Assembly: GCA_038203875.1 (NCBI GenBank)
Contig: JBBRDN010000161.1
Span: forward strand, 1-10,703
Length of the DNA: 10,703 nucleotides
From: CANJSG01 sp038203875
Lineage (GTDB): Bacteria > Verrucomicrobiota > Verrucomicrobiia > Limisphaerales > CANJSG01
Direction: 5' to 3'
The notes beneath the pieces are model-generated. The model had not been told where the DNA came from, did not search any database, and saw nothing but the letters and a program-made list of their open reading frames with translations. Both the position numbers and the translations under genes were made by a program. This document shows positions 1 through 7,155 of the stretch, piece after piece (positions within the stretch are counted from its first letter, which is position 1; every line of letters begins with the position of its first letter).

Positions 1-861
1 GAACTCGCCCGACGCAAAGACGACGTCGTCCCCGAATTGGTAAAGATGCTCGACGCCCCGGATCTCAACCGCCGCTACGGTGCCTGCCAGACCCTCGCCC
101 ACCTCAAAGGTCGCGCCGCTCCTGCTCTCCCGGCGCTGACGGAGAACCTTAAACACGACGACCTTTGGCTGCGCATCAAAGCCGCCGAGGCGCTGGCTGC
201 CATCGGGGCTCCGGCCATGCAGACCGTGCCCGAACTCCTCGAAATGCTGGCTCACGTGGACAAAGCAAAAGACCCTCGCGGGATGCAGCAGCGGTATCTT
301 TCCTTCGCGCTCTTTGATGACCGCGAAGGAATGCTGAGCCACTCCCTGGATGGCGTGGATCGCACGTTACTCACCAGCGCGGTGCGGGCCGGGCTGAACA
401 ACGAAGATGGTCGCGCCCGAGGCAGCATCGGGTCGGTTTACCGCAAACTTTCTTACGAAGAAATCAAACCGCTGCTGCCCGCGATCCTCGAAGCAATCGT
501 CAAACCCGCGCCGAGTGGGGAGATGTTTGCTGACGAGATTCGCGTGGAGGGTCTCAAAGTCCTCGCCAAGCATCACATCAAAGAAGGCATGGCCGCCTGC
601 GTGAATTACACCACCACGCAAAACCCATGGGCCAGCCAGGAGCGAACACCCGAACTGATGAAAATCCTGCTCAACTACGGAGCTCAAGCCAAGGTCGTCA
701 TTCCCGAGCTGCAAAAGAGCGCCGACGGTTTTGAAAAAGGTGAGGTGGATTTTCCGAAGGCACTGAGTCTCCGCAAGGCCAATTCCGTCCGCGAAACCAT
801 CCGCGCCATCGAGGCCGCGACCGAATCCCCGGAACTCATCAGCATCCCAACATCCAAATGA
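1..861 (+). CDS. HEAT-repeat protein, 3' part only (gene runs in from the left edge)
   Basis: The frame is open from the first base, so the true start lies outside the window; 286 residues are visible. The first visible 70 or so residues are two clear HEAT-type helical repeats: VPELVKMLDAP followed by a leucine/alanine helix, then APALPALTENL, then LRIKAAEALAAIGAPA. The rest is helical and charged, with more weakly repeat-like units such as IKPLLPAILEAI and AKVVIPELQKSA. HEAT repeats are protein-binding scaffolds, and no catalytic motif is visible in this part. The stop codon overlaps the start of the next gene as ATGA, so the two are probably translated together. In PVC bacteria such C-terminal HEAT regions occur in large secreted proteins beside esterases and sulfatases (for example DUF6288-type proteins), but I cannot confirm that family from the C-terminus alone. 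Confidence is high for a HEAT-repeat CDS and low for any role. Confidence 0.85.
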   Translation, partial: ELARRKDDVVPELVKMLDAPDLNRRYGACQTLAHLKGRAAPALPALTENLKHDDLWLRIKAAEALAAIGAPAMQTVPELLEMLAHVDKAKDPRGMQQRYLSFALFDDREGMLSHSLDGVDRTLLTSAVRAGLNNEDGRARGSIGSVYRKLSYEEIKPLLPAILEAIVKPAPSGEMFADEIRVEGLKVLAKHHIKEGMAACVNYTTTQNPWASQERTPELMKILLNYGAQAKVVIPELQKSADGFEKGEVDFPKALSLRKANSVRETIRAIEAATESPELISIPTSK

Positions 862-2735
862 ACACCAAATCTCTACTCGCCATTCTTCTGCTGCCGCTCT
901 GCAGCCTGCTTGCCGCTACAGCCCCCAAGCTCACGCCAAAGCAGGACATGGTAGAAATTCCCGCTATGCGCGAGGGGCTTTGCCTGCACAATCTCTTTCA
1001 GTCGAACATGGTGCTGCAGCGCGACAAGCCGGTCGCCATCTGGGGCTGGGCGGCACCGGGAGAGGAAGTGACGGTATCCTTTGGCGGCCAGACCCAGACG
1101 GTAAAAGCCGCCGGAAACCGGTCGTGGAAGGTCACGCTTTCCGCCATGCCCGCCAGCGCGGAGCCGCGTAGCCTGACCGTCAAGGGCAAGGACAAGACCC
1201 TGACTCTTGAGAACATCGTTGTCGGCGACATCTGGGTGCTCGGCGGGCAGAGCAACATGGAATTTGAAATTACCAAGGTTGATAACGGGGACTTGGAAAT
1301 CGTTTCAGCGAACTTTCCGAACATCCGCCTGATGAGCATCCCGCAGCAGAACGGTCCCGAGCCGAAGCAGGATTTCCCGCGTCAGTATCAATGGATCGAC
1401 TTTTTCTCGGAGCACTATCGCCAGGGCTACTGGGATGTCTGCACGCCCGAGACCGTGCGCGAAATGTCGGGCATTGGTTATGTCTACGCGCGGCGCATCC
1501 ACATGGCGACCCAGATTCCCATCGGCGTGATTGACGCATCCAGAGGCGGCACATCTCTTGAAACTTGGACGCCGCTCGAAGTGCTCAAGGCGACCGATAC
1601 CCCGGAGGTAAAAGCCAGCCTGTCCGAATGGGACCAGAAAGTCGCAGCGTTTGACCCGAAGAAAGACCTCGAAAATCGGGTGAAAAACTTCGAGGCCCGC
1701 ACAGTTCGGATGAAAGCCGAGGGCAAGGCGATTCCCGCCGACCGCACGGCTCCCACTGATTTGCAACCCGGCCCGGCGCTGGACATGAACCGCCCTGGCA
1801 ACTGCTACGCCAGCATGATCGCCCCGATGGCGGGCTTTGCCGTCAAAGGAGCCATCTGGCACCAAGGATACAACAACGCCATGCAACCGAATGGAGGCGC
1901 GATGTATCATCAGCTATTTGCCAAAATGATCGGGGCTTGGCGTGCGGCCTTCAACGACCCGCAGATGCCTTTCGGCATCATTTCACTCTGCACCGAAGGC
2001 GAACCACAGGATTTGGATAACTATCTGGAAAAAATGAACAACGAGGGTATCTACATCCGCGAGGTGCAATACCAGACCTTCCTCGATCTCCAGAAGGCGG
2101 GCGACAAAAACATCGGCTACGCCAGCAGCTTCGACCAGCGGCGCAGTTGGTATCATCCCCAGATCAAGATCCCCGTCGGCGAGCGGATCTCGCGCTGGGC
2201 GCTGGCGACCCAATACGGCAAGCACGATCTCCGTTGGCTCCCGCCGACGCTCAAAGCAATGCGAGTGGAAAACGGCAGCATCCTGCTGACTCTGGATTCT
2301 TGGGCAGGCGCTTACAATGACGGTCCCATCCTCGGCTTCGCCATCGCGGGCGAAGACGGCCATTTCCAACCTGCCAAGGCGGAGTGGCTCAATAAGAATG
2401 CGGGCAAAAGCGGCGAGCCGAATTGGGAACGCAGCGTCATCGTCCTCTCCAGCCCGCTGGTTCCGGCGCCGGTCCAATTCCGACATGCGTGGGGCCGGAA
2501 TCCGCTGGCCAATCTCAAGTCCGCCGACATCACCGGCATCCCGCTCGCGACCATCCGCAGCGACAAATGGAGCCTGGCCGACATGTATGAAATCTACACC
2601 GGCAAGAAGACCGCCACGCCCGGAGTGCTGCGGCGAGACGAGCAGAATAATCTGCAAGCAGCGCTCAAAGCAGCCGATGTGAATCGCCGCGCTGGTGCCG
2701 CCAGGGAGTTCCTGGAACAGCATCCGATCCCGTAG
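858..2735 (+). CDS. Secreted sialate O-acetylesterase-like esterase (SASA/DUF303 family), 625 aa
   Basis: Likely removes O-acetyl groups from sugars outside the cytoplasm. An N-terminal hydrophobic signal (residues 5-20) ends in an Ala-rich region with no lipobox, so it is probably exported by signal peptidase I. Residues 45-115 form the beta-sandwich found before the catalytic part in this family (FQSNMVLQRDKPV, WGWAAPGE). The SGNH-type catalytic block is GQSNM at 130-134, with nucleophile Ser132. GAIWHQGYNN at 331-340 is the block usually written WYQGESN. His433 in WYHPQIK is the likely catalytic base, followed by the usual VGERISRWALA helix. No Asp lies two or three residues before His433, where this fold often has one, so a Ser-His dyad or another acid is possible. 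The length is normal for the family. The start is fixed by the 4-base ATGA overlap with the HEAT gene. The acetylated substrate is not known; sialic acid is only the family name. Confidence 0.9.
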   Translation: MNTKSLLAILLLPLCSLLAATAPKLTPKQDMVEIPAMREGLCLHNLFQSNMVLQRDKPVAIWGWAAPGEEVTVSFGGQTQTVKAAGNRSWKVTLSAMPASAEPRSLTVKGKDKTLTLENIVVGDIWVLGGQSNMEFEITKVDNGDLEIVSANFPNIRLMSIPQQNGPEPKQDFPRQYQWIDFFSEHYRQGYWDVCTPETVREMSGIGYVYARRIHMATQIPIGVIDASRGGTSLETWTPLEVLKATDTPEVKASLSEWDQKVAAFDPKKDLENRVKNFEARTVRMKAEGKAIPADRTAPTDLQPGPALDMNRPGNCYASMIAPMAGFAVKGAIWHQGYNNAMQPNGGAMYHQLFAKMIGAWRAAFNDPQMPFGIISLCTEGEPQDLDNYLEKMNNEGIYIREVQYQTFLDLQKAGDKNIGYASSFDQRRSWYHPQIKIPVGERISRWALATQYGKHDLRWLPPTLKAMRVENGSILLTLDSWAGAYNDGPILGFAIAGEDGHFQPAKAEWLNKNAGKSGEPNWERSVIVLSSPLVPAPVQFRHAWGRNPLANLKSADITGIPLATIRSDKWSLADMYEIYTGKKTATPGVLRRDEQNNLQAALKAADVNRRAGAAREFLEQHPIP

Positions 2736-2770
2736 CAGAATTCCCTGATCTCCATCCCCCAAGTCATCAA

Positions 2771-4030
2771 ATGAAACTCATCACAACGACGGCTGCCATT
2801 CTCGCCGCACTCGCGCTTCCGCTGGGAGCCGAAGCGCAGGCTAAACCGCTCAAAGTCTTCATCCTCGCCGGGCAGTCCAACATGGAAGGCCACGCGAAAG
2901 TCGAGACGTTCGACTACATCGGCGACGACCCGGCCACCGCGCCATTGCTCAAGCAAATGCGCGGCGCGGATGGCAAACCGACCGTGTGCGACGGCGCGTG
3001 GATTTCTTACTTCACCGGCAGCGGCACCAACAACGGCGAAGGCTTTGGCAAACTGACCGCCGGCTACGGGTCGCGGCAGAACCCGGCGAAGGACGGTGGC
3101 AAGATCGGCCCGGAGTTCACCTTCGGCCTGACGATGGACGCCGCGCTCGACCAGCCGGTGCTCATCATCAAGACGGCGTGGGGCGGCAAAAGTCTGCATA
3201 CGGATTTCCGTCCACCGAGCGCCGGGGCTTATGAACTCAACGACTACCAGCGCAAGCTATACTACGGTCCCGCAGGCCACGGCGTGCCGAAGGACATGAC
3301 GCAGTGGCTCGCCGACAAAAAACGCGATACCGGCCACTACTACCGGCTCATGGTCGAGCATGTGAAAAAGGTGCTCGCCGACCCGAAGCGCGTCTGCGCC
3401 GCCTACGACGCGGCGCAGGGCTTCGAGATCGCGGGCTTCGTGTGGTTGCAAGGTTTCAACGACATGGTGGACGGTCACGTTTATCCCGACTTGCCGAAGG
3501 GCGCGGCGGGCAATCGATTCGCCAACTACAGCGAGTGGATGGCCGCTTTCATCCGCGACGTGCGCAAGGATTTCAACGCGCCGCAAATGCCCTTCGTCAT
3601 CGGCGTCATGGGCGTGGATGGCGCGAAGGCCGGCAAAGACGTCGTCGCCTTCCGCGAGGCCATGACCGCGCCCGCGTTGCTGCCGGAATTCAAAGGCAAC
3701 GTCACCGCCGTTCCGACCGCGCCGTTCTGGTCGGAGGAACTCGGGTCCATCGCCGCCAAGAAGGAAAGGGTGAGTCAGATGGCTCATCTCCTGAAGTCGA
3801 AGAACAAAAACGAAGCGAACAAGGACGGCACCATGACCGACGCGGAGCAGCGTGAATACGTGAAAGCCTTCGAGGCCAAACTCGTCTCGCCCGCCGAGGC
3901 TGCGGCCTGGAAACGCGGCGCATCCAACGCCGGCTACCATTACCTCGGCTGCGCAAAAACTTTCGCGCTCATGGGCAAGGCTTTCGCTGAAGCCACGCTT
4001 GAGATGAATCGCACCGGACAGCCGCGATGA
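2771..4030 (+). CDS. Secreted SASA-domain carbohydrate acetylesterase, 419 aa
   Basis: A second SASA/DUF303 esterase, not a close copy of the one upstream: it lacks the N-terminal beta-sandwich, and its catalytic block begins directly after the signal peptide. The signal peptide is residues 1-24, with an AQA cleavage site before KP. GQSNMEG at 34-40 carries nucleophile Ser36. GPEFTFG and TAWGGKSL form the oxyanion/strand region, FVWLQGFNDM is the WxQG block, and GYHYLG near the C-terminus carries the likely base His390. This is the variant annotated in PVC bacteria as sialate O-acetylesterase or DUF303 protein, related to CE6-type acetylxylan esterases; the true substrate is not known. Residues 348-359 resemble an EF-hand loop with Glu in place of the first Asp. 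The gene lies 35 bases after the previous stop, and no strong Shine-Dalgarno site precedes the ATG. Its stop overlaps the sulfatase start as ATGA, so esterase and sulfatase are likely made together. Confidence 0.88.
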   Translation: MKLITTTAAILAALALPLGAEAQAKPLKVFILAGQSNMEGHAKVETFDYIGDDPATAPLLKQMRGADGKPTVCDGAWISYFTGSGTNNGEGFGKLTAGYGSRQNPAKDGGKIGPEFTFGLTMDAALDQPVLIIKTAWGGKSLHTDFRPPSAGAYELNDYQRKLYYGPAGHGVPKDMTQWLADKKRDTGHYYRLMVEHVKKVLADPKRVCAAYDAAQGFEIAGFVWLQGFNDMVDGHVYPDLPKGAAGNRFANYSEWMAAFIRDVRKDFNAPQMPFVIGVMGVDGAKAGKDVVAFREAMTAPALLPEFKGNVTAVPTAPFWSEELGSIAAKKERVSQMAHLLKSKNKNEANKDGTMTDAEQREYVKAFEAKLVSPAEAAAWKRGASNAGYHYLGCAKTFALMGKAFAEATLEMNRTGQPR

Positions 4031-5421
4031 TTTCCCTTATGAAAACCACCGCCATTTTCTTTGCGCTCCTTTGCCTGCTTCACGGCCAGTCCCAAGGCGC
4101 GGAAAAGCCGAACATCCTCATCATCGTCAGCGACGACCAGGGCTATGCGGATGCTGGCTTCCAAGACGGAAAAGACGTGCCAACGCCGCATCTCGACAAG
4201 CTCGCGGCGTCGGGTGTTCGCTGCACGAGTGGCTACGTCACTTATCCGGTCTGCTCGCCGTCGCGGGCGGGGCTGCTGACGGGACGGTATCAGGCGCGGT
4301 TCGGGCACGAGAACAATCCGGTCTATGACCCGCTCGACGCGAACGAGGGGCTCCCGCTGACGGAAAAGCTGCTGCCGGAGTTTTTGAAACCGGCGGGCTA
4401 CACGACCGCGTGGCTGGGCAAATGGCATCTCGGTTCCTCGCCCGCGCATGTGCCTTGGAATCGCGGGTTCGATGAAACGTATGGCTTCATCGGCGGCGGG
4501 CATCGCTTCCTCGGCTGGCAGCCAAATGGCCGTCAATACACGCTGCCACTCACGCGCAATGGCGCGGAGACAAAGGACGTGCCGCCGCATCTCACGACCG
4601 CGCTGGGCGAAGAAGCCGCCGCGTTTATCCGGCGTAGCAATGAGAAGCCGTGGATGCTCTACCTCGCCTTCAATGCGCCGCACACGCCGCACGAGCCGAC
4701 GCCGGAGCGGGTGGCAAGATTTGCGAACATTCAGGACGTGCAACGCCGCCGCTACCTCGCGCAAATCTCGCTGCTGGACGACGCCATCGGTGCCATCACC
4801 GGCTCGCTCGCCGAGAGCGGACAGGCGAAGCGCACGCTCGTTTTCTTTTTCAGCGACAACGGCGGGCCGGTGTATAGCGGTGCGAATAATGGCGCGTTGC
4901 GCGGCGGCAAGGGGCAGCTCTTCGAGGGCGGAGTGCGCGTGCCGTTTCTCGTGAGTTGGCCGGACAAACTCCCGGCGGGAAAAACTTACGACGAGCCCGT
5001 GATTTCGCTGGATGTCTTTGCCAGCGCACTCGCCGCAGCGGGCCTGCCGATGCCGACGGATAAACCCTACGACGGCGTGAACATCGTCCCGCATCTCGCC
5101 GGGGAGGTGAAGACGCCGCCGCACAAACGCCTGCTGTGGCGGCTGCGAGCCAAGGAATTCGCGGCGCGCGAAGGCGCATGGAAGCTCATCGAGCCGGAGG
5201 GCAAACCTGCGCAGCTTTTCGACCTCGCCAGCGATCTCGGTGAAAAGAATAACCTCGTCGCGGAAAAGCCCGACATCGCGCAGCGCCTCGCCGCAACTCT
5301 GGCGGAATGGCGCAAGGAATTAAAGCCGCCCGCCTTTCCCGGCAGCAGCGGGAAGAACGAAGACTGGGGCCCCGGCGGCGCAAACCAAAAGCAAGGCCAG
5401 CAAAAGAAAAATATCCCATGA
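4027..5421 (+). CDS. Secreted formylglycine-dependent sulfatase (arylsulfatase A / GALNS-like), 464 aa
   Basis: Hydrolyses sulfate esters, probably on a sulfated polysaccharide. The signal peptide is about residues 1-25. The mature protein starts with the sulfatase signature KPNILIIVSDDQGY, where Asp36/Asp37 are metal ligands. CSPSRAGLLTGRY holds Cys76, the residue converted to formylglycine, in the strict CxPSR form, so a maturase of the FGE type must exist elsewhere in the genome. Other active-site blocks are GKWHLG (Lys132, His134), APHTPH (His219), FSDNGG (Asp277, Asn278) and GGKGQLFEGG (Lys295). The C-terminal subdomain ends in a Gln/Lys-rich tail. Length and motif order are those of an intact S1-family sulfatase. 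ATG 4027 overlaps the previous stop; a second in-frame ATG at 4039 would equally leave a good signal peptide. Its stop overlaps another ATG at 5418, so a further gene was once coupled to it. The sulfated sugar cannot be read from the sequence. Confidence 0.93.
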   Translation: MISLMKTTAIFFALLCLLHGQSQGAEKPNILIIVSDDQGYADAGFQDGKDVPTPHLDKLAASGVRCTSGYVTYPVCSPSRAGLLTGRYQARFGHENNPVYDPLDANEGLPLTEKLLPEFLKPAGYTTAWLGKWHLGSSPAHVPWNRGFDETYGFIGGGHRFLGWQPNGRQYTLPLTRNGAETKDVPPHLTTALGEEAAAFIRRSNEKPWMLYLAFNAPHTPHEPTPERVARFANIQDVQRRRYLAQISLLDDAIGAITGSLAESGQAKRTLVFFFSDNGGPVYSGANNGALRGGKGQLFEGGVRVPFLVSWPDKLPAGKTYDEPVISLDVFASALAAAGLPMPTDKPYDGVNIVPHLAGEVKTPPHKRLLWRLRAKEFAAREGAWKLIEPEGKPAQLFDLASDLGEKNNLVAEKPDIAQRLAATLAEWRKELKPPAFPGSSGKNEDWGPGGANQKQGQQKKNIP

Positions 5422-5530
5422 ACATGACTTCACTCCAGTTCGTCGTGCACTTCTCGTCTTCGCCGCCGCTGTCTTCGGTCTAACCACGCTGCTGCGCGCC
5501 ATCGCGCTGGATAATTTGGAGCCTGTCTGA
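5418..5530 (+). pseudogene. Truncated, frameshifted start of a further exported operon gene
   Basis: ATG 5418 overlaps the sulfatase stop (ATGA), the same coupling seen at two other junctions upstream. In that frame translation ends after 22 codons at TAA 5481. A single-base shift near 5440 opens a typical export signal: two Arg, then ALLVFAAAVFGLTTLL, then RAIALDNL. At that point an IS5-like end begins at 5519, and the frame stops at TGA within it (5528-5530). The gene has therefore both a one-base deletion and a cut by a mobile element. The remnant ALDNL is reminiscent of the start of mature bacterial alpha-L-rhamnosidases (GH78), which commonly continue as LRCEY. That would suit a glycan operon, but five residues are too few for more than a guess. 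The coupled start and signal peptide are seen; the identity is not known. Confidence 0.6.
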
Positions 5531-5544
5531 AAAGTCGTGAACGC
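5519..5544. repeat. IS5-type terminal inverted repeat (left end of the scar)
   Basis: The sequence GAGCCTGTCTGAAAAG starting at 5519 has the form of an IS5-family terminal repeat, and a transposase C-terminus lies immediately inside it in the expected orientation. The first eight bases, GAGCCTGT, occur again in the same orientation at 5701, but the match does not extend. A possible partner end in inverted orientation lies at 7156-7181. Confidence 0.55.
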
Positions 5545-5668
5545 TGAGCGGGAAGACGAGGCGGCGGGCGCGCCTGACCCAGCCGAAGGTCCGTTCCAGG
5601 AACCAGCGCTCAGGGAGGATGGTGGAACCTGTGGCAGTGGCGCTGCGCTTGCCCCTCTCCGGTCCCAT
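5519..5668 (-). pseudogene. IS5-family transposase, C-terminal fragment
   Basis: Read on the minus strand, about 45 residues contain ILPERWFLERTFGWVRRARRL. This is the C-terminal DDE block of IS5-family transposases, which usually reads PKRW-VERTFGW-RRL; the Glu of LERTF is the last catalytic acid. After RRL the frame runs directly into the terminal repeat and lacks the tail usual for the family, so the end has been shortened. Nothing upstream (above about 5670) continues as transposase, so the N-terminal and middle parts are missing here. The fragment cannot transpose. An N-terminal fragment of an IS5-type transposase on the same strand lies at 6774-7126 and could be the other end of the same element. 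Confidence 0.72.
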
Positions 5669-5812
5669 GTGACACCTATCCGCTGGGAACGTTTGTCTCA
5701 GAGCCTGTGAGCACGTTCAGGGCGGAGCTCTACCGTTGAGGCGGCCCGGATCATGTCCGTCCGACGATTCCTCGTTTCGCCTTCCGGCGCTTCCGTGTCT
5801 TCTCTCTTCTCA

Positions 5813-6085
5813 ATGTCAAAGGGCTTTCTGCGCCTCCGGGGTGCGCGGCAGCACAACCTCAAGAGCCTGACCGTGGATATCCCGCGCGACCGGCTCGTGG
5901 TGATCACGGGGCCGAGCGGCTCGGGAAAGTCGTCGCTCGCCTTCGACACCATCTCGCCGAAGGGCAGCGCACAAAGGTCGAGTCGCTTACGGCTTACGTG
6001 CGGCAGTTCTTCGACCAATTGCAGAAGCCGGATCCCGATCAGATCGAGGGCCTGTCGCCGGCCATCGCCACCGAAGCGATCACCG
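5813..6085 (+). pseudogene. uvrA: UvrA (excinuclease ABC subunit A) N-terminal fragment, frameshifted
   Basis: UvrA is the damage-recognising ATPase of nucleotide excision repair, normally over 900 residues; only about 90 are present. From ATG 5813 the frame reads the UvrA opening: GARQHNLKSLTVDIPRD, then the Walker A motif GPSGSGKSS (Lys39), then LAFDTI. After ATC (5951-5953) one base is missing: the text has T-C where a Tyr codon is expected. In the next frame the family sequence resumes as AEGQR, then VESLTAYVRQFFDQLQKP, then IEGLSPAIA. Similarity ends near 6085, where the family would continue with a TT-x-RSTVGT block that is absent. No Shine-Dalgarno site precedes the ATG. It is a broken, transplanted 5' end, and a working uvrA must lie elsewhere if the organism has one. 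Identification is firm; how it arrived is inference. Confidence 0.85.
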
Positions 6086-6471
6086 GCAGCACGGACACCT
6101 TCGGCTTTGCCATGACGGAAGGGGGTGATTGCTTCACAGTGCCGTCGATCGTGCCGGGCATTTTTATCGGGCCGCTTCCGTGGCTGCAGAAACGCGCGGA
6201 CGACCCGGCGTATTTCAAATACTACAACTCGCGCTACGGCGCGGCGGAGAGCGAAGCCGACGGGTGGTTCACCGCCGCGTGCGTGCCGATGATTTGCGAA
6301 GACCGGGTGCTGACCGGTTTGCACGGGCAGTATTTCGTCTTCGTGGTCTCGGCTTTAGGGAACGCCAAGGACAGGAATTGGGACACAAATCCCAACGCTC
6401 AAATCCCATGGAAACACAGTCCTTCAACGGCGAGCGCATCACACAGGTTATTCGTTTGGAGGCAGGGCTAA
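6086..6471 (+). pseudogene. Coding-like fragment of unknown origin fused in frame to the uvrA remnant
   Basis: The frame that carries the second half of the UvrA fragment runs on without a stop for about 128 codons to TAA 6469-6471, but is no longer UvrA. The first 90 residues look like real protein: they are well mixed, with IVPGIFIGPLPWL, DPAYFKYYNSRYGA, ADGWFTAACVPMICEDRVL and GQYFVFVVSALGN. The last 30 or so, rich in Ser, Pro and His, look non-coding. I do not recognise the family. The stretch KDRNWDTNPNA faintly recalls starch-binding modules, but that is not enough for a call. There is no start codon of its own with a ribosome site. Most likely this is the inner part of another truncated gene joined to uvrA by recombination. 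Confidence 0.4.
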
Positions 6472-6773
6472 TTCTGTAGTCCAGAAAGAGTCCAAGTTGA
6501 GCGAAAAACTTGGGTAAAGCTGGAAATTCAGCGGAGACGAAGCTAGCGTAACCATCTTGTGTATAGTGTATTAAAGATGATTTTAATTCTGTGAAAACCC
6601 TCTGAACTGCTTTGGAAGCACGTGCGTTTTGGTGGCACCGGGCAGCGTGAACGATTTGTCAGTAGGCCTGCGTTTGTCCGGGTCGGCACTTTGGAGCCAT
6701 TTGGGGCCACATAATCTGCGCAAATCTACGCCCTTAAAACGTCGCAAATCTGGCTCACTTTGGCGAAATCACG
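6472..6773. other. Non-coding stretch with small hairpins and short direct repeats
   Basis: No convincing gene in either strand. It is more AT-rich than its surroundings between 6540 and 6600. It holds two hairpins (6492-6513 and 6519-6532). Nearer the right side two short motifs each occur twice in direct orientation: CGCAAATCT at 6719 and 6743, and CACTTTGG at 6687 and 6756. The right end, reading inward on the minus strand, begins TGA-CGTGATTTCGCC exactly where the transposase similarity breaks off (about 6776). Short repeats near a TG...CA end are a trait of IS21-type element ends, so this may be the end of an element that interrupted the IS5-type transposase. No IstA/IstB coding sequence is visible to support this. 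Confidence 0.3.
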
Positions 6774-7126
6774 TCACCGTTGGTGCAGGCCGACATGCAC
6801 GAGCCGGTCGCGGAAGCGCACCAGGGTCGTCTCGTCCGGCACGGGCTCGTCCAGGCCCAGCCCGACGAAACGACACCATGACAGCCGGTCGCCCATCAGC
6901 TCCTCGCACTGCGGATCGGAGAGGCCGTAGCAGTGCTGCAGGAGCAGCGACGACCCAAAGCGGACGCGGCAGCCGGCCGGTCGTGGAGGTGAACAACGCC
7001 TCCAGCTCCCGCCGCAAGGGCGTCCAGTCCACCAGCGCCTCCAGCCGTTCGAGGAACTCGGTTCCCCGGAACCTTCGCCGCCAATCCGTCCAACAGCCCG
7101 AGCTGCGCTACCGCTCTTCGTCTCAT
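6774..7126 (-). pseudogene. IS5-family transposase, N-terminal fragment with two frameshifts
   Basis: On the minus strand ATG 7126 is preceded by GAGGAGGGC, a strong Shine-Dalgarno site. The first frame reads MRRRAVAQLGLLDGLAAKVPG. After an extra G in a run of four near 7070 the sense moves to a second frame, with TEFLERLEALVDWTPL then RRELEALFTSTTGR. Near 6968 a second shift leads to a third frame with the clearest family match: LLLQHCYGLSDPQCEELMGDRL, then SWCRFVGLGLDEPVPDETTL, then VRFRDRL. That is the conserved N-terminal (DUF772) region of IS5-type transposases. It ends at TGA 6774-6776 just where similarity is lost. About 115 residues remain of a usual 300 to 450. With two indels and no catalytic core it is dead. 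Confidence 0.85.
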
Positions 7127-7155
7127 GCCCTCCTCAGACTTGCCATACGCGCCGC

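Noticed and set aside
3940..5124. 394-codon minus-strand frame opposite the sulfatase
   Set aside because: Arg/His-rich antisense of an intact sulfatase; long only because of the high GC at third positions.
5701..5718. Second copy of GAGCCTGT as a further IS end
   Set aside because: Only eight bases match, in direct rather than inverted orientation, and no transposase reads inward from it.
5698..6324. 208-codon minus-strand frame over the uvrA fragment
   Set aside because: It is the antisense of the UvrA and unknown fragments; its Arg/Pro/Gly-rich text has no domain, and the plus strand shows real UvrA motifs.
6378..6395. Inverted repeat TTGGGA-6-TCCCAA as a terminator
   Set aside because: Short stem, AC-rich loop, no T-run, and it lies inside the open frame; nothing supports termination here.
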